DNA of 64,000 nt from DASQUK01 sp963717085 (GCA_963717085.1 CAVQVM010000014.1:51796-115795), one strand, 5' to 3'. Positions 37,074 through 45,346 are shown, counted from the stretch's first letter. Notes: generated from the letters alone by a model not told the origin. Translations and numbers: made by a program.

Positions 37074-37664
37074 GTGCAAACAACCGCCGAGAGCGCAGCC
37101 ACGCGCATCACATCGGTCAAGTTCGTCATCGCCGGCGGCTTCGGCGTCGGCAAGACCACCTTCGTGGGCGCCATCTCCGAGATCGAGCCGCTGCGCACCG
37201 AGGCAGCCATGACGAGCGCGTCGACGGGCATCGACGACCTCAGCCACATCCGCGGCAAGACCACGACCACGGTCGCCATGGACTTCGGCCGCATCACCGT
37301 CGACGACACCCTCGTCATGTACCTGTTCGGCACACCCGGGCAGGATCGCTTCGGCTTCATGTGGGACGACATCTGCCTCGGTGCCCTGGGCGCCGTCGTG
37401 CTCGTCGATCCCCGGCGTATCACCGACAGCTTCCCGGGCGTCGACTACTTCGAAGCCAACGGGATCCCTTTCGTCATCGGCATCAACGTCTTCGACGGTG
37501 CACCCCGCTACCCCGTTCCCGAGATCAGCGAGGCCTTGGGCGTCGCCCCCGACACACCGTTGGTCGAGTGCGACGCCCGCAACAAGGACTCGGTGAAGAT
37601 GGTCCTGCTCACCCTGCTGGAGAGCCTGGTGGCCAAGGCGCAGGCGCGCGCCACCATGCGCTGA
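37074..37664 (+). CDS. conservon small GTPase (conservon D)
   Basis: A 196-aa Ras-like GTP-binding protein. The P-loop is IAGGFGVGKTTFVGA (residues about 18-32), switch I follows at RGKTTTTVAMDFGRI, G3 is FGTPGQDRF near 85 and the NxxD-like G4 is INVFDGAPR near 137. Such GTPases act as the output or relay of CvnA-type sensor kinases and resemble MglA in pairing with a roadblock protein. GAGAGG six bases upstream supports the GTG. It is followed 55 bp later by a second sensor kinase, whereas in Streptomyces the conservon ends here. Confidence 0.95.
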   Translation: MQTTAESAATRITSVKFVIAGGFGVGKTTFVGAISEIEPLRTEAAMTSASTGIDDLSHIRGKTTTTVAMDFGRITVDDTLVMYLFGTPGQDRFGFMWDDICLGALGAVVLVDPRRITDSFPGVDYFEANGIPFVIGINVFDGAPRYPVPEISEALGVAPDTPLVECDARNKDSVKMVLLTLLESLVAKAQARATMR

Positions 37665-37718
37665 ACGTCCCGGCCGTCCCGGATCCTCCCCGATCCCAAC
37701 CCAACTGGAGATTCAAGT

Positions 37719-40700
37719 TTGCGACGGGTCCCGATTCGCTTGAAGCTCATGGGGGCGCTGGCGGTGCCCCTGGTAGCGCTGGTCATTGTGACCGCGCTCG
37801 AGGTCTACCAATCGGCCGACGAGGCGCGCGACGTGCGCCAGCAGACGGCCCTCGCCGAGGCCTCCATCGGTCCGGCCAGCCTGCTCAGCCTGATCGAGGA
37901 CGAGCGCAACGCTGCCGCCGTGTACATGCTCGACGCCCAGGAGGCGTTCGCCCTGCCGGTCGAGGACAACGCCCAGGCGCGGGCGGCCACCGACAAAGAG
38001 GTGGCCGCCTTCCGCGAACAGGTCGAGAACCTGGGCGGCGAGGTCGAGGCCGCCTACGGCCCGGCGCTCGACGCGATGGACGGGATCGACGAGCTCCGCA
38101 ATCAGATCGACTCCTTCGAGGGCACCCGCAGCCTGGAGAACATCGGGCCGACCGCCGAGATCTTCGACGCGTACGGCCCGTTCATGGCCCCCTTCTTCGA
38201 GGCCAACAAGCAGGTGGCCCTGTCCATCGACAACCCCGAGCTGCGGCGCGGCGCCGAGCTGGTCGACCTCAGCTCCCGCCAGACTGACCTGATCGCGCAG
38301 CTGACCAGGGACCTGCTGCTGGCGGCCATCGGTGGCGACGGCAAGCTCAACCAGCCCGAGGAGGTGTCGGCGGTTGCCGGCCGGCTCGGACAGTTGGACA
38401 CCAACAAGGACCTCATCCAGACCAAGGCGACAGGCGACTACGCGCTGCTGTCGGGGTCGCTGTTCCATTCGCAAGAGGTAAGGGAGTTTCCCGACGTCGT
38501 CGAAGCGGCGCTCGAGACCGGCAACGTCGACGTCGACGGTGTCATCCGCTACTCGGCGGGCGAGGACCCCGAAACCTACGGGTACACCGTGTTCCGGGGC
38601 GCCGTCACCGACGAGCTGGCCAGCACGGCCGACCAGCTCGAGTCGGACGCGGTTGCCCGGCAGCGTGCGTACCTGGTGCTGGCGGCCCTGGCCCTCGGCG
38701 TTGCCATCCTCGTCACTTGGTTGGTGTCGCGGTCGATCACGCGGCCGCTGCGGTCGCTGACGCGGCAGGCGACGGCGATGGCCGATCATCGGTTGCCGGA
38801 GGCGGTGCTCGACATCCTCGACACGCCCCTGGGCGAAGACGTGGAGGTCCCCGAGGTCGACCCGGTCGCGGTCCACACCCGCGACGAGGTCTCCGACGTC
38901 GCCGACGCCCTCAACACCGTGCAGGACACGGCGCTGGATCTTGCGGTCGAGCAGGCGGTGCTGCGCCGCAACATCGCCGACTCGTTCGTCAACCTCGGCC
39001 GCCGCAACCAGAACCTGCTGGGCCGCCAACTCGACTTCATCACCGAACTGGAGACCAACGAGACCGGCCCGGAGACGTTGTCGAACCTGTTCCGGCTGGA
39101 CCACCTCGCTACCCGCATGCGCCGCAACGCCGAGTCGCTGCTGGTGCTGGCGGGGGTGGAACCGCCCCGCAAGTGGGCGGCGCCGGTGCGGTTGACCGAC
39201 GTGATCCGGGCGGCGCTGGGTGAGGTCGAGGACTACCAGCGGGTCACCGTCCGGGGCGTCGAGCCCGCCACCATCGTCGGCGCCGCCGCCGCCGACCTCG
39301 CCCACCTCCTGGCCGAGCTGATCGAGAACGCCCTCGTGTTCTCACCCCCCGACCAGACCGTCGACATCCGCGGCCGCAGCCGTCCGGCCCGAGCGGCCGT
39401 GGGACCGGAAGGCACGGCCCGAGCGGCCATGGGAGCGGAAGGCACGGCCCGAGCGGCCATGGGACCGGAGGGCACGGCCCGAGCGGCCATGGGAGCGGAA
39501 GGCACGGCCCGAGCGGCCATGGGAGCGGAAGGCACGGCCCGAGCGGCCGTGGGAGCGGACCAGGTGTCCAGCTACACCCTCGCGGTCATCGACTCGGGCC
39601 TCGGCATGCCCCCCGCCGACATCGAGGCTGCCAACCGCCGCCTCGCAGGCGCCGAGTCATTCACGATCGCCCCGTCGAAGTACCTGGGCCACTACGTGGC
39701 CGGCAACCTGGCCGCCCGCCATGGCATCGGCGTGAGGCTCGATGCGTCGCCGGGCAACGGGATCACCGCCACCGTGAACATTCCGCCGGCCCTGCTCACC
39801 ACCGAACCGGTCGTCGGGGTCTCGGCCGCGCCGCCCGACGACGGCCGGGAGCTCCCTGCGGGGACGCCCGCCACACCCGAGCCTGTCGGCGTCGCGGCCG
39901 TGGCGGGAGGGTTGGTCACCTCCGCCACGGAGGCGGGCGCCGAGGAGGCGGGCGATCCGTGGCGGAACGGCGAGTACCGGCCGGCGGTGACCAGCAGCTG
40001 GCCGGCGCCCGTCGGCCTGTCCGCGGGCACCCCGCCGCCCGAGCCCGGACAGAGTCGAACCCAAAGCGGGCTCGTCAAGCGCGCTCGCGCCAACGGCACC
40101 GGGCCTGTCGAGCCCGAACCCGGACCGGGCACCGCCGAGGCGGCACCCGTCGTCCCCGGCGCCGACCCCAGCGGGGACCTGCTGGCCGCGCTGCGCCGCC
40201 ACTCGGCGAACCTCCAGGGCGTCCCGGGCATGGCCGGGCAGCCCCCGTACCCGCCACCTTCGGCACGTGGGCCGCAATCGGTGCCGCCGGCCGGCGCCGC
40301 CCCGCCCTCGCCGACCCGCCGCCCGGCCTCGGGGGTCTACGACCCCACGGCACGCCAGGACCGCATTCCCGGAGGCGAGGGCCGGCAGCGCCTTCCCACC
40401 CGAGGAGAGCCGCCGATGCGTGGGCCCGACATCGGGGCCGGACAGCCGCCACCGCGCCCGCCGAGCGGGGTCTCGGGGCCAAACGGACCGACCGGACCGG
40501 TGCCGGCCGGGGGCACGGACGCCGGTCCCCCCCTCACACGTCGCGTCCGGGGCGCACAGATGCCCACCACGAACCCGATGTCGCTTCGTCGCATGACCGG
40601 CGAGCATCCGGTCGCGCCCGGCAGCCCCACGGCGCAGCCACCTGATCGAGCCCAGCCGCCTCGACAGACCCGCTCGGCCGACGACGTCTACAGCTTCCTG

Positions 40701-40784
40701 ACCAGCTTCACCGCCGGCGTGCAGCGGGGCCTCGACGATTCCCGGCCCCCCGACCGCTCAGGCGACGACAACGGGAGCGGCTGA
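37719..40784 (+). CDS. NIT-domain sensor kinase of conservon type (second), with internal minisatellite
   Basis: A 1021-aa paralogue of the first kinase with the same plan: N-terminal span, NIT sensor (LIEDERNAAAVYMLD), second span near 325, HAMP, H462 in FRLDHLATRM, N box ELIENALVFSPPDQ, G box DSGLGMPPADIEA and a long disordered Pro-rich tail ending in VYSFLTSFTAGVQRGLDD. Between the N box and the G box a tract of about 58 residues built of a decapeptide ARAAMGAEGT (six copies, positions 39386-39560) replaces three residues of the first kinase. The TTG start is preceded by GGAG at eight bases. DNA in 38719-39384 is nearly identical to the first kinase, including one 115-bp run without a difference, so gene conversion or recent duplication is likely. 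Whether the insert spares ATP binding is unknown. Confidence 0.92.
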   Translation: MRRVPIRLKLMGALAVPLVALVIVTALEVYQSADEARDVRQQTALAEASIGPASLLSLIEDERNAAAVYMLDAQEAFALPVEDNAQARAATDKEVAAFREQVENLGGEVEAAYGPALDAMDGIDELRNQIDSFEGTRSLENIGPTAEIFDAYGPFMAPFFEANKQVALSIDNPELRRGAELVDLSSRQTDLIAQLTRDLLLAAIGGDGKLNQPEEVSAVAGRLGQLDTNKDLIQTKATGDYALLSGSLFHSQEVREFPDVVEAALETGNVDVDGVIRYSAGEDPETYGYTVFRGAVTDELASTADQLESDAVARQRAYLVLAALALGVAILVTWLVSRSITRPLRSLTRQATAMADHRLPEAVLDILDTPLGEDVEVPEVDPVAVHTRDEVSDVADALNTVQDTALDLAVEQAVLRRNIADSFVNLGRRNQNLLGRQLDFITELETNETGPETLSNLFRLDHLATRMRRNAESLLVLAGVEPPRKWAAPVRLTDVIRAALGEVEDYQRVTVRGVEPATIVGAAAADLAHLLAELIENALVFSPPDQTVDIRGRSRPARAAVGPEGTARAAMGAEGTARAAMGPEGTARAAMGAEGTARAAMGAEGTARAAVGADQVSSYTLAVIDSGLGMPPADIEAANRRLAGAESFTIAPSKYLGHYVAGNLAARHGIGVRLDASPGNGITATVNIPPALLTTEPVVGVSAAPPDDGRELPAGTPATPEPVGVAAVAGGLVTSATEAGAEEAGDPWRNGEYRPAVTSSWPAPVGLSAGTPPPEPGQSRTQSGLVKRARANGTGPVEPEPGPGTAEAAPVVPGADPSGDLLAALRRHSANLQGVPGMAGQPPYPPPSARGPQSVPPAGAAPPSPTRRPASGVYDPTARQDRIPGGEGRQRLPTRGEPPMRGPDIGAGQPPPRPPSGVSGPNGPTGPVPAGGTDAGPPLTRRVRGAQMPTTNPMSLRRMTGEHPVAPGSPTAQPPDRAQPPRQTRSADDVYSFLTSFTAGVQRGLDDSRPPDRSGDDNGSG
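39386..39560 (+). repeat. 30-bp minisatellite inside the kinase gene
   Basis: Five full and one partial tandem 30-bp units keep the reading frame and code a decapeptide. Units differ by a few bases (GGGAGC or GGGACC, AAGGC or GAGGC). The unit begins GGCCCGAGCGGCC, a core also present in the intergenic repeats at 41974-42010 and 43677-43766 and in murE. Spacing is exact, with no intervening unique sequence, so it is not a CRISPR array. Confidence 0.9.
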
Positions 40785-40793
40785 ACCTCGCGC

Positions 40794-41969
40794 TCACCCC
40801 AACTTGGTGAGCGACCTCCTGAGGTTGCGGATGGCCTGCTGCGTGCGCTGCTCGTTCTCGATGAGCGCGAAGCGGACGTAGCCCTCACCGCCGGGACCGA
40901 AGCCGACACCGGGTGACAGCGCCACCTGGGCCTCCCGCACCAGCATCGACGCGAACTCGACCGACCCCATGTCCCGATAGGGCTCGGGGATCGGCGCCCA
41001 TGCGAACATCGTCCCCTTCGGGCGGGGCACGTCCCAACCGATGCGGTGGAGGCCATCGATGAGCACATCGCGGCGCCGCTGGTACACCTCCCGCACCTCG
41101 TTGGGCGTGTCGGCGGCGTCGTTGAGCGTGACCGTGGCGGCGATCTGGATGGGCTGGAAGGTGCCGTAGTCGAGGTACGACTTGAGCTTCGCCAGCGCCT
41201 GGACCACATCGCCGTTCCCGACGAGGAACCCCACCCGCCATCCCGCCATCGAGAACGCCTTGGTCATCGAGTACAGCTCGACTGCACACTCCTTGGCCCC
41301 CTCCGCCTGCAGGATCGACGGCGGCTCGAACCCGTCGTAACCCAGTTCGGCGTACGCGTTGTCGTGCACGACCATCACCTCGTGCTCGCGTGCGAAGTCG
41401 ACCACCTGCTGGAAGAACTCAAGGTCGACGGTGGCCGTCGTCGGGTTGTGGGGGAAGCTCAGCACGATGACCCGCGGCTTGGGCCACGAGTATTCGTAGG
41501 CCTCGTGGACACGCTCGATGAAGTTGCCGTCGGTCGACATCGGGATCTCGCGGGCCGATGCCCCGGCAAACAGGGGGCCGAAGATGTGGATGGGATACGA
41601 CGGCGACGGCACCAACGCCGCGTCCCCCGGCCCGAGCAGCACCCACATCACGTGCGAGTAGCCCTCCTTGGCGCCGATGGTGCTGATGACCTCACGCTCG
41701 GGGTCGAGCGACACGCCGAAGCGCCGCTGGTAGAGGTCCGCCAGCGCCAGGCGCAGCTTGGGGATGCCCCGGCTGGCGGAGTACCGGTGGTTGCGGGTGT
41801 TGTGGGCGGCCTCGCACAGCTTGTCGACGGCCACCGACGGCGACGGCAGGTCGGGGTTGCCGAACCCCAGATCGATCACGTCGAAGCCAGCTCGCCGGGC
41901 ATCGATCTTCAGACCGTCGATGATCGTGAAGACGTAGGGGGGCAGCCCGGTGATGCGGCGGAACTCCAT
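40794..41969 (-). CDS. class I/II PLP aminotransferase, AlaC-like
   Basis: A 391-aa aminotransferase. The substrate-binding region NPDLPSPSVAV, GAKEGYSHVM, the tyrosine loop PSYPIH, the aspartate/tyrosine segment VVHDNAYAELGYDG and the PLP lysine in YSMTKAFSMAGWRVGF (near residue 236) are all present. The sequence resembles the AlaC glutamate-pyruvate and related valine-pyruvate aminotransferases more than aspartate-specific ones. The exact substrate is unproven. The ATG is preceded by AGGAG nine bases upstream, and this Shine-Dalgarno sequence belongs to a dispersed repeat. It is convergent with the kinase gene. Confidence 0.92.
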   Translation of the reverse strand: MEFRRITGLPPYVFTIIDGLKIDARRAGFDVIDLGFGNPDLPSPSVAVDKLCEAAHNTRNHRYSASRGIPKLRLALADLYQRRFGVSLDPEREVISTIGAKEGYSHVMWVLLGPGDAALVPSPSYPIHIFGPLFAGASAREIPMSTDGNFIERVHEAYEYSWPKPRVIVLSFPHNPTTATVDLEFFQQVVDFAREHEVMVVHDNAYAELGYDGFEPPSILQAEGAKECAVELYSMTKAFSMAGWRVGFLVGNGDVVQALAKLKSYLDYGTFQPIQIAATVTLNDAADTPNEVREVYQRRRDVLIDGLHRIGWDVPRPKGTMFAWAPIPEPYRDMGSVEFASMLVREAQVALSPGVGFGPGGEGYVRFALIENEQRTQQAIRNLRRSLTKLG

Positions 41970-41973
41970 TAAT

Positions 41974-42062
41974 TCCCGCTCCTGCTGCTTCGCAGCGGGC
42001 CGCTCGGGCCACGCTCGCTCTCACCGTGTTGCCCCGTCACCCTCACCGGACGCTCGCTCATA
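41974..42062 (-). repeat. composite dispersed repeat with Shine-Dalgarno tail, copy 1
   Basis: Read on the minus strand it runs ATGAGCGAGCGTC, then GAGAGCGAGCG, GGCCCGAGCGGCCCG, a short hairpin (CTGCGAAGCAG) and ends AGGAGCGGGA five bases before the aminotransferase ATG. The 3' tail supplies that gene's Shine-Dalgarno sequence. Two related copies lie at 43677-43714 and 43727-43798. Confidence 0.6.
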
Positions 42063-42148
42063 ATGCCCACGGTACATGGGTGGGTTTCGCGGCCCCGCAG
42101 CCGATTCCAGCCCTGGTCACCGGGCGGGCCGTCGGGGATCATTCCCCC

Positions 42149-42655
42149 GTGACCGCGCCCATCGACGTCGTGATCGAGATCCCCCGGGGCAGCCGCAACA
42201 AGTACGAGTTCGACCACGAACGCCACGTCTTCCGCCTCGACCGGCGCCTCTTCACGGCCACCGTCTATCCCGCCGACTACGGGTTCATCCCCGACACCCT
42301 GTCGGAGGACGGCGACCCGCTCGACGCGCTGGTGCTGCTGGACGATCCCACGTTTCCCGGCTGCTGGATCAGCGCGCGTCCGGTCGGGGTGTTCTGGATG
42401 GAGGACGACAAGGGTCCCGACGCCAAGGTGCTCTGCGTGCCCGCCGGCGATCCGCGCTGGGAGCGGGTCTCCGACATCGCCGACCTGCCCGCCCACATGA
42501 CCGAGGAGATCGAGCACTTCTTCGAGGTCTACAAGGTGCTGGAGCCCAACAAGCACTCGAGCGTGCGCGGCTTCCAGGGCGCCGACGCCGCCACGAGCGA
42601 GATCGAGGCGTGCCGCCGGCGGTATGCCGAGGGGCGAGCGCAAGCCCCCGGCTAG
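42149..42655 (+). CDS. ppa: inorganic pyrophosphatase (family I)
   Basis: Hydrolyses pyrophosphate to phosphate. The protein has 168 aa, the usual length. Active-site segments are EIPRGSRNKYEFDHE, YPADYGFIPDTLSEDGDPLDALVLL (catalytic aspartates) and ARPVGVFWMEDDKGPDAKVLCVP, with the lysine-rich EHFFEVYKVLE near the end. The GTG start matches the family N-terminus. GGGGA-TCAT-TCCCC lies directly before it; its GATCAT is only a weak -10 match. Its presence together with a PPi-type phosphofructokinase means the cell both uses and destroys pyrophosphate. Confidence 0.95.
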   Translation: MTAPIDVVIEIPRGSRNKYEFDHERHVFRLDRRLFTATVYPADYGFIPDTLSEDGDPLDALVLLDDPTFPGCWISARPVGVFWMEDDKGPDAKVLCVPAGDPRWERVSDIADLPAHMTEEIEHFFEVYKVLEPNKHSSVRGFQGADAATSEIEACRRRYAEGRAQAPG

Positions 42656-42668
42656 GGATCGGTCCGCA

Positions 42669-43673
42669 TCAACCGCCGATCGCCGAGGCCTCCCGGCCGC
42701 CGAGCAGCGCGGCGCCGGTGGCGCCGGCCCGCTCTCCCAGGTCGGCCGACACGATGCGCACGTCCTCGCGCTCCTCCGGTGCCATGACCTGCCGCAGGTA
42801 GGCGGCGCGCACGGGCTCCATCAGGACCTCGCCCGCCTCGACCAGTCCCCCACCGATCACGACCAGGGAACAGTCGAGCAGCGTGACGAGGTTGCCGACC
42901 CCGAGGGCAACCCACCCGGCGAACTCGCGCATCACCTCGCGGGCATCCTCGTCGCCCTCGCGGGCGGCCTGGGTGACGTGTTCGCCGCGCACGTTGTCCG
43001 CGTCGCCCCCGGCAAGCTCGACCGCACGTGCGAACTGCCCCGCCTCCGCAGCCTGGCGGCCGAGCCAGCCCAGGCCGCTGCCCGATGCGAAGCGCTCCCA
43101 GCAGCCCCGTCGCCCGCAGGGGCAACGCGGCCCGCGGGGATCGACCACGATGTGGCCGGCCTCGCCGCCGAAGCCGTGGGCACCCCGCACGAGCTCGCCG
43201 TCGGCGATGATGCCGGCGCCGATGCCGGTGCCCAGCGTGACCAGCACGGCGTCGTCGGCGCCACGAGCGGCACCGGCGAGGTACTCGGCCCAGGCGGCGC
43301 AGGTGGCATCGTTGTCGACGCGGATCGGCAGGCCGAGCCTCTTGTCGAGCTCGACCCCGATGTCGATGTTGCGCCGACCCGGCAGGTTGGGGCTCACCCG
43401 CAGGCGGCCGGTGCGGTCGATGAGCCCGGCGATGCCCACGCCCACGGAGGTGATCCCCGGGCTCCCGGCCTGGGCGTCGAGCTGCCGTACCACGTCCGCC
43501 ATGGCGTCGAGGAGCCCGGTCTCCGAGTCCGGCGTCGGCACCCGGGCCTCGCCGAGCACAACGGTGGGATCCTCGGCTCGCAGCGCGACACCGAGGACCT
43601 TGGTCCCCCCGACATCGATGCCCGCCAGCAATCCGGCTTCCCGCTCGAACACGGAAGAACGGCGACGGCTCAA
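42669..43673 (-). CDS. ROK family kinase (second)
   Basis: A 334-aa ROK kinase with AGIDVGGTKVLGVALR at the N-terminus, the catalytic aspartate in RVDNDATCAAWAEYLAG, TLGTGIGAGIIADGELVRG, and the zinc site GHIVVDPRGPRCPCGRRGCWE. Glucose or N-acetylmannosamine/N-acetylglucosamine are possible substrates. I start at the TTG because a repeat tail ending AAGAGCGGGGAACG lies directly before it, just as a similar tail lies before the aminotransferase start. A GTG seven codons later is the alternative. Confidence 0.88.
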   Translation of the reverse strand: MSRRRSSVFEREAGLLAGIDVGGTKVLGVALRAEDPTVVLGEARVPTPDSETGLLDAMADVVRQLDAQAGSPGITSVGVGIAGLIDRTGRLRVSPNLPGRRNIDIGVELDKRLGLPIRVDNDATCAAWAEYLAGAARGADDAVLVTLGTGIGAGIIADGELVRGAHGFGGEAGHIVVDPRGPRCPCGRRGCWERFASGSGLGWLGRQAAEAGQFARAVELAGGDADNVRGEHVTQAAREGDEDAREVMREFAGWVALGVGNLVTLLDCSLVVIGGGLVEAGEVLMEPVRAAYLRQVMAPEEREDVRIVSADLGERAGATGAALLGGREASAIGG

Positions 43674-43676
43674 CGT

Positions 43677-43798
43677 TCCCCGCTCTTGTCTTCGCCGACG
43701 GGCCGCTCGGGCTCCGACGCCGTGTGTCCCGCTCCTGTCGCCTTCTGCGACGGGCCGCTCGGGCCCAGGGCTCGCTGCATTGCTGACGCTCGCTCAGT
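43677..43798 (-). repeat. composite dispersed repeats, copies 2 and 3
   Basis: Two units lie in tandem on the minus strand: 43766-43727 and 43714-43677, each reading GCCCGAGCGGCCCGTCG, a short stem-loop and A(G/A)GAGCGGG. Copy 2 is preceded by TGAGCGAGCGTCAGC, which begins at the baeRF-like gene's stop codon (43796-43794). The spacer between the baeRF-like and ROK genes is almost wholly made of these repeats. Confidence 0.6.
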
Positions 43799-44906
43799 AG
43801 CGGAGCAGGGCGCCGATCCGCCCCATGACGTCGAGGTCGGCGTTGCCGACGCAGATCTCCACCTGGCACGACTGCGCCAGCGCCATCTCGATGGCGTCCT
43901 CGACCAGGTCGTCGACCGGCACCATTTCCCCGCGGCAGCCCTTGCAGCGGCGACCGATGGTGGCGAGCGTGTCGCAGCCGGTGCACCGCCAGCCGGGCGC
44001 CGCGTAGCCCTTGGAGAGGATCAGTGTGTCCACGCGATGCGCGGCCAGTGCGTCGACCACCGGACCGAGGCCCGCCACCCCCCGGCGTCGAGCGGCGACG
44101 GCGGTCCGCAGCCGCTCGACGAGCACGGCCCCGCGACGGCGCTCGACGTCGGCCTCGGCGGCCTGGGCGGCGGCCAGCACCTCGGCGTTGCCCGCCGTGA
44201 CCGGGACCGAGATCTGCCCGCAGAGCCGCGACCGCAGGTAGGGATGCAGATCCGCCTCGAGCTGTGCCCGGACGTGGGGATCGGAGGCACCGACGATCAG
44301 GTGCCGGAAGGGATGCTGGTTCCACACCTCGAACGCCACCCGGGCGGCGTGGCGGACATGCTGCTGGGTGTGGGTCTCCACGACCTGCTGGACGTCGCTG
44401 CCCCGGTCGCGCTCGCCGCGGACGCCGAGGTCGCGGGGCACGGCCTCGAACAGCTCGGACCGCTCGGCCAGCTCCCCGAGCTCGAACACGAACATGCGGG
44501 CCCGCTGGCGATCGGCGAGCAGGACGCCCATGGGCTCGTGCTCGCGCAGCAGCACCTCCAGCTCGCCCACGGCCGGGACGTGATTGATCACCACGCGGCT
44601 GTGGACCGGCATCGGCAGCTCGATGACCTCCCAGAGCCGGTCAGCCGAGCACGCGAAGATCGCCAGCCCGCGGACGCGGGACCGGTCGATGCCGCCACGG
44701 ACGTACTGCTCGATGCGGCGCAGGTCACGAAACACGGACGGCTGCCCGTCGGCCCGGGCCCGGGCATCCTTGAGCAGGACGTCGACCTCGTGCTCGAGGT
44801 CACGCTGGCGGGCCACCCGGCGCCCGTCGACGTCGAGGTAACAGGATGTGATCGGTGCTCGCTCCCCCTTGATCGATGCCAACTCGCGAATCGTGGCTTC
44901 GGTCAT
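43794..44906 (-). CDS. baeRF-like (archaeo-eukaryotic release factor domain) protein
   Basis: A 370-aa protein with the order of eRF1-type domains: a mixed N-terminal region (ITSCYLDVDGRRV...), a central domain (RQRARMFVFELGELAERSELF... HLIVGASDPHVRAQL) and a C-terminal domain (VVDALAAHRVDTLILSKGYAAPGW) ending in a zinc ribbon CTGC-x(9)-CKGC. No GGQ motif is present. Bacterial baeRF proteins are predicted to work in ribosome rescue or stress response. AGGAGG lies 4 nt before an in-frame GTG at 44915 and 13 nt before the ATG used here; either start may be real. The stop codon opens a TGAGCGAGCG repeat. Confidence 0.75.
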   Translation of the reverse strand: MTEATIRELASIKGERAPITSCYLDVDGRRVARQRDLEHEVDVLLKDARARADGQPSVFRDLRRIEQYVRGGIDRSRVRGLAIFACSADRLWEVIELPMPVHSRVVINHVPAVGELEVLLREHEPMGVLLADRQRARMFVFELGELAERSELFEAVPRDLGVRGERDRGSDVQQVVETHTQQHVRHAARVAFEVWNQHPFRHLIVGASDPHVRAQLEADLHPYLRSRLCGQISVPVTAGNAEVLAAAQAAEADVERRRGAVLVERLRTAVAARRRGVAGLGPVVDALAAHRVDTLILSKGYAAPGWRCTGCDTLATIGRRCKGCRGEMVPVDDLVEDAIEMALAQSCQVEICVGNADLDVMGRIGALLRY

Positions 44907-45046
44907 GGCCGCCACGGCGCCTCCTCGAGCATGGGGGTTCGGCGATCGGTCGACGTCGTGTGCCGATCGTACGCGACGGTCCCGGCCGCCGCTGGGGGCC
45001 GTCGGGCTTGCGCTGAGTGCTGCCCGCACCCGGGTCGACGCCGCCG

Positions 45047-45346
45047 TCACGCGACCGTGATGCGCTCGATCATCGGTTCCGCAACCGCTCCGGAGTCGCC
45101 CTCACCGCCGTTCTCGGCGTCGTCATCGACGTCATATTCAGCAGGGGCGGCGGTGGCGCGGTGACGAGCGGCGTCAGCCATCGCGCCCAGCGCGCCCACC
45201 AGGGTGGCGATCGCCGCGGGGTCGTCGATCACGTCCTCGGCCACGTCGAGCAGGGCGCGCGCGGCATGGATCAGCTCCCGCGCCGCCGCCTGCAGGTGCT
45301 GGATCCCCTCGCGGGCACGGTCCGGGCAGTTCGCATCGGCTTCCAT
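45047..45346 (-). CDS. hypothetical small acidic protein
   Basis: A 99-aa protein with a helical N-terminal half (IQHLQAAARELIHAARALLDVAEDVIDDPAAIATLVGALGAMADAARH) and an acidic C-terminal third. It lies just downstream of the ArsA-like gene on the same strand, 17 bp away, and may belong to that operon. No family was recognised. The codon-position pattern looks coding, but the gene call rests mainly on this and its position. Confidence 0.6.
   Translation of the reverse strand: MEADANCPDRAREGIQHLQAAARELIHAARALLDVAEDVIDDPAAIATLVGALGAMADAARHRATAAPAEYDVDDDAENGGEGDSGAVAEPMIERITVA

Noticed and set aside
37713..39305. Long minus-strand frame opposite the second kinase
   Set aside because: A mirror frame with a nearly identical copy opposite the first kinase (33021-35075); similarity follows from the kinase DNA itself.
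39386..39560. Possible CRISPR-like array
   Set aside because: The 30-bp units abut with no spacers and lie in frame within a gene.
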